NCBI GenBank assembly: GCA_016706225.1
Contig: JADJKB010000025.1
Coordinates: forward strand, 372,001 to 436,000
DNA: 64,000 nt
Reading direction: 5' to 3'
Origin: Myxococcales bacterium
GTDB taxonomy: Bacteria; Myxococcota_A; Polyangia; Polyangiales; Polyangiaceae
In this document: positions 36,125 through 45,811 of the stretch, in pieces
Layout of the letters: each line of letters begins with the position of its first letter
How positions within the stretch are numbered: position 1 is the stretch's first letter
Position numbers and translations under genes: made by a program
Notes under the pieces: generated by a model
Database searches by the model: none
The model's input: only the letters and a program-made list of their open reading frames with translations
Told to the model about the DNA's origin: nothing

Positions 36125-37240
36125 ATGTCGGGCTACCAGACCGCACTCTGGGTTGTCGCCGTGGGGCTCGCAATCTGGGCGATGCTCTGGCTGCACCTCA
36201 GGTTCTGGGTGCGGCGGCTCTCCGTCAGCCTGCCCTACGCGCTCGAGGAGCGCCTCCGAACCCCCGACGGCGCCCACATCGAGCTCCGGCGTCTGCTCCC
36301 GAACGAACCGTCGGCCGGATTGCCGCCCGTGCTGGTCGTGCACGGGGTCGGGGCCAACCATCGCAACAACGATCTGCTCGCCGATCTGTCGCTCGCGCGG
36401 CACCTGGCCGAGCGCGGGCGCGACGTCTGGCTCCTGACGCTGCGCAGCGGCGTCGCTGGGCGGTCGCTGAGTGAGACCCGGCGGGTGCGTTTTGGTGCGA
36501 TGGCTCACCATGACCTCCCGCTTGCCGTCGCAGAGGTCTGCGAGCGCACACACTCCGAGCAGGTCGACTACATCGGGTTTTCGATGGGGGGCATGCTGCT
36601 CTACGCCGCGCTCGGTCGAACTCTGCCGTTCGAGCGCGTGCGGCGTGTGGCCATCGTCGGCTCCCCGGCGGTCGTGCGCTCGCCGATTCCGCTGCGCGTG
36701 CCCGCATTCATCGGGCGGCTACCGGAGGTGCTGTTCCCGACCTTGCGGCTGCGCTTGGCGGCCCGCGCCGGCGCATTCGCGTCGGAGTGGGTGCGGACGC
36801 CGGCGCACCATTTCGTGTTCAATCCCACCAACGTCGCGAAGGGTGTTTCCCGCATCTCGCTGGTCAACGTCATCGAGGACATCCCGGGCCCGCTCAACCG
36901 GGAGTTCGCCGCCTGGGCGGCGTCGGCAACGGGCGAGATCACGCTCGACGGTGAGCCGGTGCTCGAGCGCTTGGCTGGCGCGTCCGCCCCCGCGATCTTC
37001 TTTGCCGGCAGCAACGATCGCCTGGCGCCGCCGGCCGCGGTGCAGAGAGCCTTTGATGCCTGGGGTGCCGAGACCGGCGTGGAAAAGCGCTGGGTGTTGC
37101 TGGGCGTCGCTGCGGGCGCCACCGCGGATTACGGCCACGGCGATCTGGCCGTCGGAGCCCGCGCGGTCGAGGAGATCTTCGGCCCCTTGGCGGATTTCCT
37201 GGGTCATCCTGGCGTGGCAGCCGAGCGAGGTCAGGCGTGA
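36125..37240 (+). CDS. Membrane-associated alpha/beta hydrolase
   Basis: 371 residues. An N-terminal hydrophobic helix (about 8-28), then a hydrolase core with oxyanion VVHGVG (about 74-79) and nucleophile Ser153 in GFSMGG, and a C-terminal segment with a possible Asp (ENRLAP-like AGSNDRLAPP) and His near the end (DYGHGD). Family-level call only; lipase-like or polyester-type hydrolases share this form. The next gene starts in a four-base overlap, so they are co-translated. Confidence 0.8.
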   Translation: MSGYQTALWVVAVGLAIWAMLWLHLRFWVRRLSVSLPYALEERLRTPDGAHIELRRLLPNEPSAGLPPVLVVHGVGANHRNNDLLADLSLARHLAERGRDVWLLTLRSGVAGRSLSETRRVRFGAMAHHDLPLAVAEVCERTHSEQVDYIGFSMGGMLLYAALGRTLPFERVRRVAIVGSPAVVRSPIPLRVPAFIGRLPEVLFPTLRLRLAARAGAFASEWVRTPAHHFVFNPTNVAKGVSRISLVNVIEDIPGPLNREFAAWAASATGEITLDGEPVLERLAGASAPAIFFAGSNDRLAPPAAVQRAFDAWGAETGVEKRWVLLGVAAGATADYGHGDLAVGARAVEEIFGPLADFLGHPGVAAERGQA

Positions 37241-39014
37241 GCGTCGTCCGAAGGCTCGCCGCTTTCGTGCTGGGCCTCTCGTTCGCGATCAGCTCGTCGC
37301 GCGCGCACGCGGACCCACAGACCTATTCCGCCTACGAGCGGGAGAGCGTCGATGCCGGGCTGAAAGAGGTGAAGGGCGAGCTGGACCCGAACCCCGAAGG
37401 CAAACGCATCTCGAGCATCGAGGTGATCACCCTCGACGTGATCGAAGACCGCGACCCGGTCCCGAGCTTCTTCAACGTGTTTCACGCGACGACCTTGAAG
37501 GGCGTCGTGCGCGCCGAGCTCTTGTTCGAGGAGGGACAGGTCTACGAGACGCGGCTGATCGACGAGTCGGCGCGCAACCTGCGGAAACGTCGGCAGCTCT
37601 CGCTGGTGTTGCTCGTGCCCATGAAGGGCCCCACGCCAGGCACGGTTCGGGTGCTCGTGATCACCAAGGACGTGTGGAGCTTGCGCCTCAACACGAACCT
37701 CCAGATCTACCAGGGCAAGCTGATTCGGCTGCTCTTGCAGCCGGCTGAAGAGAACATGTTCGGCACGCACAAGATGCTCGGCGGATTGTTCATCCTCGAG
37801 CCGGACACCTACTCCTTGGGAGCGCTGTTCGCGGATCGGCGGGTCGCCGGTAGCCGAATCCAGGCGCTGGTCAGCGCCAACCTTATCGTGAACAGGGACA
37901 GCGGCAGGCCGGAGGGTTCGTTCGGCACGTTCTATTACGGTGAGCCATTGACCACCGTCGACACCGAGTGGGCGTGGAAGGCCCTGGTGATCTGGTACGA
38001 CGAGATCTTCCGCAGCTTCATCGGCACCGAGCTTCGAACCTACGACTCTCCAACCACGGTGGGCGACGACCAGATCCCCTACGTCTACGACGCCGCGCGC
38101 TGGTTTTCTGCCTATTCGGTCACGCGCTCGTTCGGCAGCTACCTCAAGAACGACGTCTCGACGGGGCTCGAGATCGACCGCCGGCGATACCGCCTGCGCG
38201 ACACCGAGAGCTTCGCGCCGAGCGCCGTCCGAGAGTTCGAGTCACGGGCGATCCCGGTCAGCGACACACGTGTGAGTCCGTTCTTGCAGCTCAGAAGCTA
38301 CCTGTCCGACTACCACCGAGTGCTCGACTTCGAGTCCCTTGCCTTGCAGGAGGACTTCCGGCTGGGGCACGAGGCCGTCGTCCGGGTGTATCCGGCATCG
38401 CGCGAGCTGGCGTCCACGCGGAACATGCTCGGGACCTACGCCGCGCTCGGCTACACGATTCCGCTCGGCGACGGCATGGCGCGGGTCATCGCGGCGTCCA
38501 CCATCGAGAAGTCCACGCGCGCGGCCACCGACGCCACGGCGCAGCTCAACGCCCGCGTGCTGACGCCGCGCCTGGGTTTCGGGCGCTTCGTGTACGACGG
38601 CCTGTTGATCAATCACTACGAGAACTACCTGAACGATCAGCTCACGGTGGGCGGGGATGGGCGGCTACGGGGTTACGCTCCCCAGGCCTTCATCGGGAAG
38701 GACGTCGTGGCGAGCAACCTCGAGTATCGAACCCGTCCGATTCAGCTCTGGAGTGTGCAGGCCGGCGCGGCTGCCTTTATGACGTGGCCGACGCGTTCGA
38801 CGGCTTCCGTGACCTGCACCTGAGGCACGGTGTGGGGCTCGGGCTCCGGACGGTGTTTCCGCAGGCTGAGCGCATCGTGTTCCGGGCGGACTACGGCGTC
38901 CCGGTGACCTCGAGGGGCCTCACCTTTCCGGGCTCTCTCTTCATCGCCTTCGGGCAGGCCTTTGCCATGCCCGGCCTGCCCAGCCCGTCCCTCGAAACCG
39001 AATACCGCGAGTAA
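37237..39014 (+). pseudogene. Omp85/BamA-like outer-membrane protein, interrupted by a 1-base frameshift
   Basis: GTG start in a GTGA overlap with the hydrolase gene. The first frame gives signal peptide, a POTRA-like region (about 45-150) and beta-barrel strands up to about residue 515, then a non-conserved end at 38823. The adjacent frame continues the barrel immediately (YDVADAFDGFRDLHL, then GVGLGLRTVFPQ and ADYGVPVTS) to a stop at 39014. One extra T in the TTT run at 38776-38778 would join them into a 592-residue protein. Either a real frameshift mutation or a sequencing error; the intact family member would be an outer-membrane transporter or assembly-type barrel. Confidence 0.78.
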
Positions 39015-39090
39015 TTTCGACAATCCGGGGCCGCTGGACGTTCGGGCACGGTTCGACTAAGAATCATGCTCGTTCGTGTCGAGGTGACCT

Positions 39091-40071
39091 ATGCTGACAG
39101 CGCCCGTGGATGTTCTGACCGACGTGCTCCAGACCGTACGGGTGTCTTCCGTCTGCTACGGGCGCGTCGAGCTGGGAGCGCCTTGGGGTGTGCAGGTGGA
39201 AAAGGCGGAGGCTGCGTCGTTTCATGTGCTCCTGCGCGGGAACGCCTGGCTCGAGGTCGACGGTCGAGCCGAGCCCGTTGCGCTCGCCAGCGGAGATCTC
39301 TTCGCGCTGCCGCACGGCCACGCGCACACCTTGCGAGACTCGCCGGACACCGTAGCTCGCCCGCTGTCCGAGGTAGTGACCGTGGGCGGCGCGTGCACCG
39401 GGGGAGTGCTCAAGGTCGGCGGTAACGGTGCGGCCGCGACCCTGGTCTGTGGCGCATTCCAGTTCGAGGATCGGCGGCACAACCCGCTCCTCAACGTGCT
39501 TCCTCCGCTGGTCTTGATCCGCGGCGAGGAAGGGCGCGCCGTGCACTGGCTGGAGCCGACGCTGCAGTTCATGGCGTGCGAAGCGGCGTCGGGTAGGCCC
39601 GGCGCCGAGACCGTGGTCAGCCGCCTGGCGGACATCCTGTTCATCCAGATCGTGCGCGGCTTCCTGGCGTCGACGCCGGAGAGCCAGCGGGGATGGTTGC
39701 GTGCCCTCACCGAGCCGCAGATCGGTGCTGCCCTTGGGCTCATCCATCAAGATCCGCGCGAGCCGTGGACGGTGGCCACGCTGGCGTCGAAGGTGGGGAT
39801 GAGCCGGTCGACCTTCGCGGGGCGCTTCGCGGAGCTGGTGGGTGAGCCGCCGCTCCACTACGTGACGCGCTGGCGCATGCAGCGGGCGGCGTCGCTGCTC
39901 AGGGACGGCAAGTCGACGCTGGCGGACATCGCCGATCGCGTGGGCTACGAGTCGGAGGCCGCGTTCAGCAAGGCGTTCAAGCGCTGGGTCGGTGCCGCAC
40001 CCGGCGCCTACCGCCGGTCCGCGCGGAGCAACGGCGTCACGACGAGCGTCGAGTCTCACGCGTCGCACTGA
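39091..40071 (+). CDS. AraC-family transcriptional regulator with cupin sensor domain
   Basis: 326 residues. ATG 39091 is preceded by GAGGTG at good spacing. The N-terminal cupin (Cupin_6/AraC_binding type, about 10-190) has the HVLLRGNAWLEV and GDLFALPHGHAHTL motifs. The C-terminal domain has two helix-turn-helix units typical of AraC (LASKVGMSRSTFAGRF; IADRVGYESEAAFSKAFKR). Regulators with this sensor often control detoxification or small-molecule oxidoreductases. No adjacent target gene is evident. Confidence 0.9.
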   Translation: MLTAPVDVLTDVLQTVRVSSVCYGRVELGAPWGVQVEKAEAASFHVLLRGNAWLEVDGRAEPVALASGDLFALPHGHAHTLRDSPDTVARPLSEVVTVGGACTGGVLKVGGNGAAATLVCGAFQFEDRRHNPLLNVLPPLVLIRGEEGRAVHWLEPTLQFMACEAASGRPGAETVVSRLADILFIQIVRGFLASTPESQRGWLRALTEPQIGAALGLIHQDPREPWTVATLASKVGMSRSTFAGRFAELVGEPPLHYVTRWRMQRAASLLRDGKSTLADIADRVGYESEAAFSKAFKRWVGAAPGAYRRSARSNGVTTSVESHASH

Positions 40072-40136
40072 GGCTTGCGGTGACGGGCGCCGTCGGCGCG
40101 CCCGACCCAAAGCGGGAAGTCCTGAACGCGGCCGGC

Positions 40137-40235
40137 CCTAGAACACCGATCAGCTTGCGCTGCTCGTGTTCTAGGACCTTTACGTTGGGGCTGCGCCCCA
40201 AACCCCCGGCCTTCGGCCGTGCGCGCTCCGCGCGC
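40137..40235. terminator. Array of four consecutive perfect hairpins between convergent genes
   Basis: Stem 1: CCTAGAACAC/GTGTTCTAGG (40137-40146 with 40166-40175) whose loop contains a nested CAGC/GCTG hairpin. Stem 2: TTGGGGC/GCCCCAA (40185-40201). Stem 3: CGGCC/GGCCG (40207-40219). Stem 4: GCGCGC/GCGCGC (40221-40235). They occupy the 222-base gap between the AraC gene and the minus-strand coiled-coil lipoprotein gene, so they probably terminate both transcripts; they may also be a repeat-derived insert. Confidence 0.75.
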
Positions 40236-40293
40236 GAGCGCCGAACACCTTGCCAGTCCCGGAAAACAAACGACGTTCAACCTGTTCGGCGCC

Positions 40294-41214
40294 CTAGGCG
40301 GCCCCGGCGCTCGACTTTTCCTCGGTCTTCTTCAGCAGATCGTCGAACGCTTTGTCGTACTCGTCGGCGAGCGTCTGATTGCGTTTGTCCATCTCGTCGA
40401 GGAGCTTCTGCGATTCCTGTGTCTCCGACTCGATGCGGGTCTTGGCCTTCTCGGCGGCATCGAGGCGCGCCTGGGCTTTCTTCTTGTCGCCCTCCGAGCG
40501 CTTGGCATCTGCAACCGCTGCCTTCGACTCGCTGATCGTGCGCTCCAGGGTGGCCTTCACGTCGTTGCCCTCCGCAACCAGCTCGGTCAGCTCACGCTTG
40601 GTCTCTTCGCCGCGCACCCGCACGAGGTAGCTCGTGAGGCTGATTTCGTCGGCCTGTTTTTCGAGCTTCTCGCGGTTGGGTTTGCCGAGGGCGTCCTCGT
40701 GGTCGTCGAGGTACTGGTGGGCCTGGTTGCGCTCGCGCACGCGTTTCTCGAGCTGCTTCTCCACCGCCTTGTCGAGGGCCGAGCTGGTCACGCCGAAGAG
40801 CTCGACGGTGCAGCCCTTTTGTTTGGCCGTGTACTGCGCCGCGCCGCCAACCTTCTTGTTGATCTCGGCCTTCTCCTCGCCGAAGAACTCGGTGACCGTG
40901 TTGGCCTCGTGCAGCCGTTTCACGTACTCGTCGCTGTGTCCCGCGGCGTCGGCGGCCTTGTAGACCTCGAGCACGTCGGCCCAGGCCGGCTTATCGAGCT
41001 CGGTGGGATACGAGCCGAACGCGCCCATGGTGCTACGCGCTTTGCCCTCGGCCTCCGCGTACCGGACCCGGACGGCGGCGATCGCGTCGGGATAGCGTGT
41101 TGCGTAGCCCGCCTGGTCGCTAGACGGAGTGGTGATGCGTGCGTCACCTTGTTTCTGACAACCGCCCAGGCTCGCGACGAGGCAGAGGGCGATGAACGTT
41201 AGCCGGCTCGACAT
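40294..41214 (-). CDS. Coiled-coil lipoprotein
   Basis: 306 residues from ATG 41214, selected for the signal peptide and lipobox LGGC; the open frame extends upstream without coding character. The mature protein is almost entirely helical, with heptad-like Lys/Glu/Leu/Ala patterns over about residues 130-300 (KAVEKQLEKRVRERNQ, RLDAAEKAKTRIES). Likely an elongated periplasmic or outer-membrane-anchored protein, perhaps structural or peptidoglycan-associated. Monocistronic; ends near the hairpin array. Confidence 0.78.
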   Translation of the reverse strand: MSSRLTFIALCLVASLGGCQKQGDARITTPSSDQAGYATRYPDAIAAVRVRYAEAEGKARSTMGAFGSYPTELDKPAWADVLEVYKAADAAGHSDEYVKRLHEANTVTEFFGEEKAEINKKVGGAAQYTAKQKGCTVELFGVTSSALDKAVEKQLEKRVRERNQAHQYLDDHEDALGKPNREKLEKQADEISLTSYLVRVRGEETKRELTELVAEGNDVKATLERTISESKAAVADAKRSEGDKKKAQARLDAAEKAKTRIESETQESQKLLDEMDKRNQTLADEYDKAFDDLLKKTEEKSSAGAA

Positions 41215-41326
41215 GGCCGAAGAGTAGACCCGGGGCGACCCGCTCCGGTCAACCCGACGGAACCGAAGGTCGTGCCGGGCCAGCCCTCGAACACGCGCCT
41301 GCGCGGCGGAAATTGGCGCGAGAAGA

Positions 41327-42298
41327 TCAGACCGGACGCACGGCGCGGCGGTGTCCGACCTTGGCCAGCGCCTCCTCGACGATTGTGGCTCGGGCTCGCG
41401 AGTCTCCCTCGAGCTCTGGCACCAAGATGAGCCGATGGGACAGCACCGACACTGCAACCTGGCGCACGTCGTCGGGTGTGACGAATGGCCGGCCCGACAG
41501 GACCGCGTTGCTCTTGGCTGCACGGATGAGGTTCAACGACGCGCGCGGCGACGCGCCGAGCACGACGCGGGGGTTCGTGCGTGTGAAACCGGTCAGGGCG
41601 ACGGCGTACTCGAACAGGTCTTCCTCGACGTGCACGCGCGCTGCGATGGACTGCACCTGCTGCACGTCGGCGGGGCTGAGGGTGGCGTTCGGCTCCGGCG
41701 CAACCACGCCGTGGGTGCGCAGCATGGCGACCTCGTCCTTTGCGGACGGGTAACCCATCGAGACCCTGACCAGGAAACGATCGATCTGGGCTTCGGGTAG
41801 GGGATAGGTGCCCTCGAGGTCCACCGGGTTTTGCGTCGCCAACACAAAGAACGGATCCGGGAGCTCGAAGCGATCGCCCTCGATGGTGACCTGTCGCTCT
41901 TGCATGGCCTCGAGCAAAGCCGACTGGGTCTTGGCCGGGGCGCGGTTGATCTCGTCCGCCAAGACGACGTTGGCGAAGATCGGGCCGGGCCGTAGCTGGA
42001 ACGTGCCGTCGCGCGGATTGAGCACGTAGGTTCCGGTGATGTCCGCGGGCAAGAGATCTGGGGTGAACTGGATGCGCCGCACGCTGCAGCCCAGCGTGGT
42101 CGCGAAGGCCTTCACGAGCGTGGTCTTGGCGACGCCGGGAACGCCCTCGAGCAGAACGTGTCCTCGGGCGAGCAGCGCGACGAGCAACAAGTCGACGGGG
42201 CCCGAGTCGCCGATGTAGACGCGCGTCACTTGACGGCGCACGTCCGAGAGGCGCTCGCGGACGGCCTCGATTTCGCTCACCTGCAGTGCGTGACTCAC
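41327..42298 (-). CDS. MoxR-family AAA+ ATPase (second copy)
   Basis: 323 residues. Walker A GVPGVAKTT (Ala before Lys, a form frequent in MoxR proteins), Walker B VVLADEINRAPAKTQ, ATQNP and PLPEAQIDRF. The GTG start overlaps the stop of the upstream DUF4350 gene by four bases. MoxR with DUF4350 is a recurrent pair; the expected DUF58 partner is not adjacent but a DUF58 gene lies 6 kb further along the same strand (33769-35364). Confidence 0.88.
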   Translation of the reverse strand: MSHALQVSEIEAVRERLSDVRRQVTRVYIGDSGPVDLLLVALLARGHVLLEGVPGVAKTTLVKAFATTLGCSVRRIQFTPDLLPADITGTYVLNPRDGTFQLRPGPIFANVVLADEINRAPAKTQSALLEAMQERQVTIEGDRFELPDPFFVLATQNPVDLEGTYPLPEAQIDRFLVRVSMGYPSAKDEVAMLRTHGVVAPEPNATLSPADVQQVQSIAARVHVEEDLFEYAVALTGFTRTNPRVVLGASPRASLNLIRAAKSNAVLSGRPFVTPDDVRQVAVSVLSHRLILVPELEGDSRARATIVEEALAKVGHRRAVRPV

Positions 42299-43635
42299 GA
42301 CGGATCCCTCGGGGCTTTGGCTTCGGCAAGGATTGCTAGCACCGCTCGCCGGGTTCTCTCCACGGTTTCCTGCGTTACCTTGTAAGGCTGGGTCGCGGCG
42401 ACGGCGGTTTCGGCGCGCCCGAGCTCGACGAGCAGGCGGCGGAGCTCCGTCAGGCTGGGGGAGCCGAGGAGCCCACGCTCTTCGACCGCTGCAACCAGCA
42501 CTGCGCTGCTCGACCAGGCCTGGAGCCCGAGCTGCTCCGCGAGACCTTCTTCGAGGGCGCTCTTCAGCTCCAGAAGTGCGAGTGCTCGGTGGGTGGTGGG
42601 CGCGCCGAGGACCGCTGCCCTGCCGGCAACACCGCCTTGAGCGACGAGGGGGTGCGTCGCGGCGTAACGTGGTGGATGTCGTCGGTAGACCTTCAGCGAG
42701 GCGTTGACCGTCCAGGCGAGGGTCCCGACGCCGGCCAGCACCGACAGCATGATGGCCAAGATGTCCGGCAGACCGTCGTCGTGCATGCCGAGCACCAGGT
42801 CCTGCAGGCCATCGAGCTGGTCCTTCACTTCTTGGCCGAGGCTCGTGCCACCCCCGAACGCACCCCGCTGTTTGAACTCGTTGGCGAGCACGTAGAGCTT
42901 GCCGCCGCGCTGGCCCCAGCTGTCGTCCTCGACCAGGTAGTCCACCAGGCCCTCGGTGAAGGCGCGATTGCCTGGATAGCGCAGCATGAGGTTGATGCAG
43001 ACCGACGGGTCACCCATGGCGAACAGCCGCCCGCGGTTCACGATGATGCCGGTCAACGCCAAGGTCGCATCCGGCTCGCCGAGCGCCGGGATCTTCAACA
43101 CCGGCGTGAGGTTCGGGTGGGTGAAGGCCGTGGGGTGATTGGTGACCACCTCGCGGACCTGGGCGACGATCGGATGACGGCCTTGTTCCTGCCCGGCAAC
43201 CAGCTGCACGGCGGGTACCGCGATCGCCAGATTTGCGTTCTGACGCAGTGCGCGAGCCGGGCGGAGCGGGCCAGCCACGCGTTTGATCTGAAAGCGCGAG
43301 AGCAGCAGATCGCCTTTCCCGAAATCGTCCAGCACCGCGATCCGGCCGCCTGCCCGCAAAAATGCGCTGGCTTCGTCGTATTCGACGTCGACCGCCGGGT
43401 GCAAGATCAGCAGCCCATCGGCCGGACGCAGGCGTTCCCAGTCCAAGACGGCGACGATTTCGACGCGTGAGCTGCCGAGTCGGGTTCGAGCCAGCGCCAA
43501 CAGCTCACTCGTCCCTTCCCAGGTCGAGTCGTTGTAATCAAACGCGGCCGCTCTTGCGTACCCAGGCCACAAAAGTCCGACTAACACCGGGATGAGCGCG
43601 ATCAGCCGGTGGCAGGTCGGTGAGCGGGCGGTCAT
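42295..43635 (-). CDS. DUF4350-domain membrane protein
   Basis: 446 residues from ATG 43635; the signal (RLIALIPVLVGLLWPGYARAAA) supports this start over the upstream extension to 43707. The DUF4350 region (about residues 35-260) looks like a glutamine-amidotransferase-like fold: DGLLILHPAVDVEYDEASAFLRAGGRIAVLDDFG. A transmembrane helix lies near residue 300 (DILAIMLSVLAGVGTLAW), followed by a cytoplasmic helical domain. DUF4350 proteins usually sit in MoxR/DUF58 operons, and the MoxR gene follows with a GTGA overlap. Confidence 0.83.
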   Translation of the reverse strand: MTARSPTCHRLIALIPVLVGLLWPGYARAAAFDYNDSTWEGTSELLALARTRLGSSRVEIVAVLDWERLRPADGLLILHPAVDVEYDEASAFLRAGGRIAVLDDFGKGDLLLSRFQIKRVAGPLRPARALRQNANLAIAVPAVQLVAGQEQGRHPIVAQVREVVTNHPTAFTHPNLTPVLKIPALGEPDATLALTGIIVNRGRLFAMGDPSVCINLMLRYPGNRAFTEGLVDYLVEDDSWGQRGGKLYVLANEFKQRGAFGGGTSLGQEVKDQLDGLQDLVLGMHDDGLPDILAIMLSVLAGVGTLAWTVNASLKVYRRHPPRYAATHPLVAQGGVAGRAAVLGAPTTHRALALLELKSALEEGLAEQLGLQAWSSSAVLVAAVEERGLLGSPSLTELRRLLVELGRAETAVAATQPYKVTQETVERTRRAVLAILAEAKAPRDPS

Positions 43636-43728
43636 CCAGTGCCCGACGCTATCACGCCCCCTGGAGCGTCGAACGGGCGCGCCGAGCTCCCAGAACCGGG
43701 TTCGCAAAAACTTCGCGGTTTCCTTAAC

Positions 43729-43756
43729 TTGACCCGAGCGGTGGGGGAGCTAGATT
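43729..43756 (+). promoter_or_regulatory. Candidate sigma70-type promoter
   Basis: TTGACC at 43729-43734 and TAGATT at 43751-43756 are separated by 16 bases, a reasonable housekeeping-type promoter in an otherwise GC-rich sequence. It lies about 50 bases before the small gene at 43808 and divergent from the DUF4350 gene. Confidence 0.55.
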
Positions 43757-43807
43757 GAACGCATTGGTCGGGACACACTGCCCGAGCAGGGCTGAATCGA
43801 GGCCGCA

Positions 43808-43993
43808 ATGCTACCCCCCTTCATCATCGACCAAATTCGTCGGCGCGAAGAGGAAGAGCAGCGGCGTCGAGACGAAGAACAGCCGCGGCTCGAGCTCCCC
43901 ATCGATGCCATTCCTCCGCGGCGCCCCCCCGAGGCCGAGCGCGAGGAAGAGGACGACCGCGAGCGCGGCGTGATCATCCTGGATCTGGTCTGA
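43808..43993 (+). CDS. Small charged protein, 61 residues
   Basis: Short gene starting at ATG 43808 with GAGG about five bases upstream and a candidate promoter about 50 bases further up. The product is hydrophobic at the start (MLPPFIIDQIRRREEE), dense in Arg and Glu in the middle, and ends in a hydrophobic strand (GVIILDLV). Its clean borders, promoter and codon pattern support a real gene. Function unknown; a protein-protein or regulatory role is plausible from its charge. Confidence 0.68.
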   Translation: MLPPFIIDQIRRREEEEQRRRDEEQPRLELPIDAIPPRRPPEAEREEEDDRERGVIILDLV

Positions 43994-44131
43994 GGGCGGC
44001 GGAACTTCCGCAGGTCCTCGGGGCTCGTTCCGGCGCCTCGGCGTAGTTTGCCGGTTCTCGGCGCCGAACTTGGGTAGGGCGCTGAAACTGTCGCGGATCC
44101 GCGGTGACTTGACTAGGCTGCGCCAGCCCGA

Positions 44132-45811
44132 ATGTCCACGTGGTCCCCTCGCGCTCTGGTGATTGCCGCCCTGGCCGTGTCCGGTTGTTACGACACGGGC
44201 GCCGGCGTCGAGCCACCCCTCGAGCGCATCTACTTCCCGGTCGGTCTCGCGCTCTCCCCGGGGCAGACCCGCCTGTACGTGGTCAACAGCGACTTCGATC
44301 TGCAATACAACGGCGGCTCGCTGCAAGCGTTCGATCTCACGCGCCTACGCGAGCTCTTGCCCAAGGCCTGTGAGTCCGACGCGGACTGTCCCGGCAAGCT
44401 TTGCGATCTGCTGCCGACGGAGGACAACGGTGGGCACCCAAGCCACTGGTGCGTGGACGCGAGCGGGCCGGATGCGGGAAAACCCTGCGGCCCGCTGGGT
44501 GAGAAGTCGCCGGCGAGCAAGCTCTTGCAGCCGGGGCGCTGCAGCCCGATCCGACACGTGAACCCTCAAGACGGTGGCTCGAGCCTCGTCGTTGGCAAGG
44601 TCGGCATCGGAGCGTTTGCCACGGATGTGATCTATCGCCCGCGGCCCACCGGTCCCGGTGGCCGGCTGTTCATCCCGGTTCGCGGGGACGCGACGCTGCA
44701 CTACGTCGATGTCATCGACGACAGTGAGGCGCCCGCGATGCCGTTCGAGCTCGACTGCGGGCAAGCGGGAAGCGGGGGCGATTGTGACGACAACCACCGT
44801 CGAGGTGACGATCCGGATGAGGAAAACACTCGGGATCTGCGCCTGGCCCCCGAGCCCTTTGGCATCGCAGCCACACCGGACGCCGAGGCCATCGTGGTCA
44901 CGCACCAGACCGAGGGCGCCGCGTCGTTGTTCGTGAGTGACGCGGATGCCTGGGGTGATGGTCAGAGCAGCTTCGGCGTGGGGCCAAAGCTCCAGTTCAC
45001 CACGACCGGCCTACCGCAGCGCGTGATTGGCGCAGCGGCGTTGCCTGTGCCGCTGCTGGCTCGAGAAGGCCTGGCCAAGAACCTGGACGCCACGTACGAC
45101 CCCGGATTTTTGGTCACCTTCCGCGACGCGGCGGAAATTGATCTGCTCCGTTACTTCTCCGATGCCGGCTCGGTGCCCGCGCGCCCATTCATGCAGGTCG
45201 CAGGGGCCGTCGGCATCAACGCCAACTCGCTGGGCTTCGACTCGCGGGGCATCGCAGTCGATGGCGACGAGCGTCTGGCGTGTGAGGTCTCGTGTCCTGC
45301 CCAGCCGGCGGACGCACGCTTCGACTGCCTGCGGGACTGCGCTGCGATCCCGCTGCGGGTGTACGTGGCGAATCGGGCGCCCTCGAGCCTCTTGGTCGGC
45401 AAGACGCGGCCCAACCAGAGCCTGTTCTCCACCGACGACCTGCCGCAGTTTCAGGAGAGCATCCCGCTGACCTTCGGGCCTTCGCGTGTGCTCGTGGGCA
45501 AGGTCATCAGCCCGGAGGGCCAGCCCGAGACGCGAGTGTTCGTGGTGTGTTTCGACTCGCGGAAGATCGGCATCTACAACCCGAAGACGCGGCTGATGGA
45601 GGACTGGATCGAGACCGGCCGTGGGCCGCACGCCCTGGTGACGGAGCTCGGCACTGATCCGGGCTCGGGCGAAGCCACCTACGCGCATGGCTACGTGGGC
45701 CACTTCACCGACTCGTACTTGGGTGTGATCGACCTCGATCAGCGGCACCCGACCTACGGGACGCTGCTCGCTACGGTGGGCAAACCCAACGCGCCGAGGG
45801 CCAGCAAATGA
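44132..45811 (+). CDS. YVTN/beta-propeller-like lipoprotein
   Basis: 559 residues. Lipobox AVSGC. The mature protein shows repeated propeller-type strands (YFPVGLALSPGQTRLYVVNSDF, FGIAATPDAEAIVVTHQT) with Cys pairs in a CESDADCPGKLCDLLP Cys-rich insert. It starts the unit whose second gene overlaps it by four bases; both are large surface lipoproteins, so they may form a complex on the outer membrane. Role unknown. Confidence 0.78.
   Translation: MSTWSPRALVIAALAVSGCYDTGAGVEPPLERIYFPVGLALSPGQTRLYVVNSDFDLQYNGGSLQAFDLTRLRELLPKACESDADCPGKLCDLLPTEDNGGHPSHWCVDASGPDAGKPCGPLGEKSPASKLLQPGRCSPIRHVNPQDGGSSLVVGKVGIGAFATDVIYRPRPTGPGGRLFIPVRGDATLHYVDVIDDSEAPAMPFELDCGQAGSGGDCDDNHRRGDDPDEENTRDLRLAPEPFGIAATPDAEAIVVTHQTEGAASLFVSDADAWGDGQSSFGVGPKLQFTTTGLPQRVIGAAALPVPLLAREGLAKNLDATYDPGFLVTFRDAAEIDLLRYFSDAGSVPARPFMQVAGAVGINANSLGFDSRGIAVDGDERLACEVSCPAQPADARFDCLRDCAAIPLRVYVANRAPSSLLVGKTRPNQSLFSTDDLPQFQESIPLTFGPSRVLVGKVISPEGQPETRVFVVCFDSRKIGIYNPKTRLMEDWIETGRGPHALVTELGTDPGSGEATYAHGYVGHFTDSYLGVIDLDQRHPTYGTLLATVGKPNAPRASK

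Noticed and set aside
40137..40235. Hairpin array as a small RNA or riboswitch.
   Set aside because: No conserved ligand-binding core or promoter is visible, and the position between convergent genes is better explained by termination.
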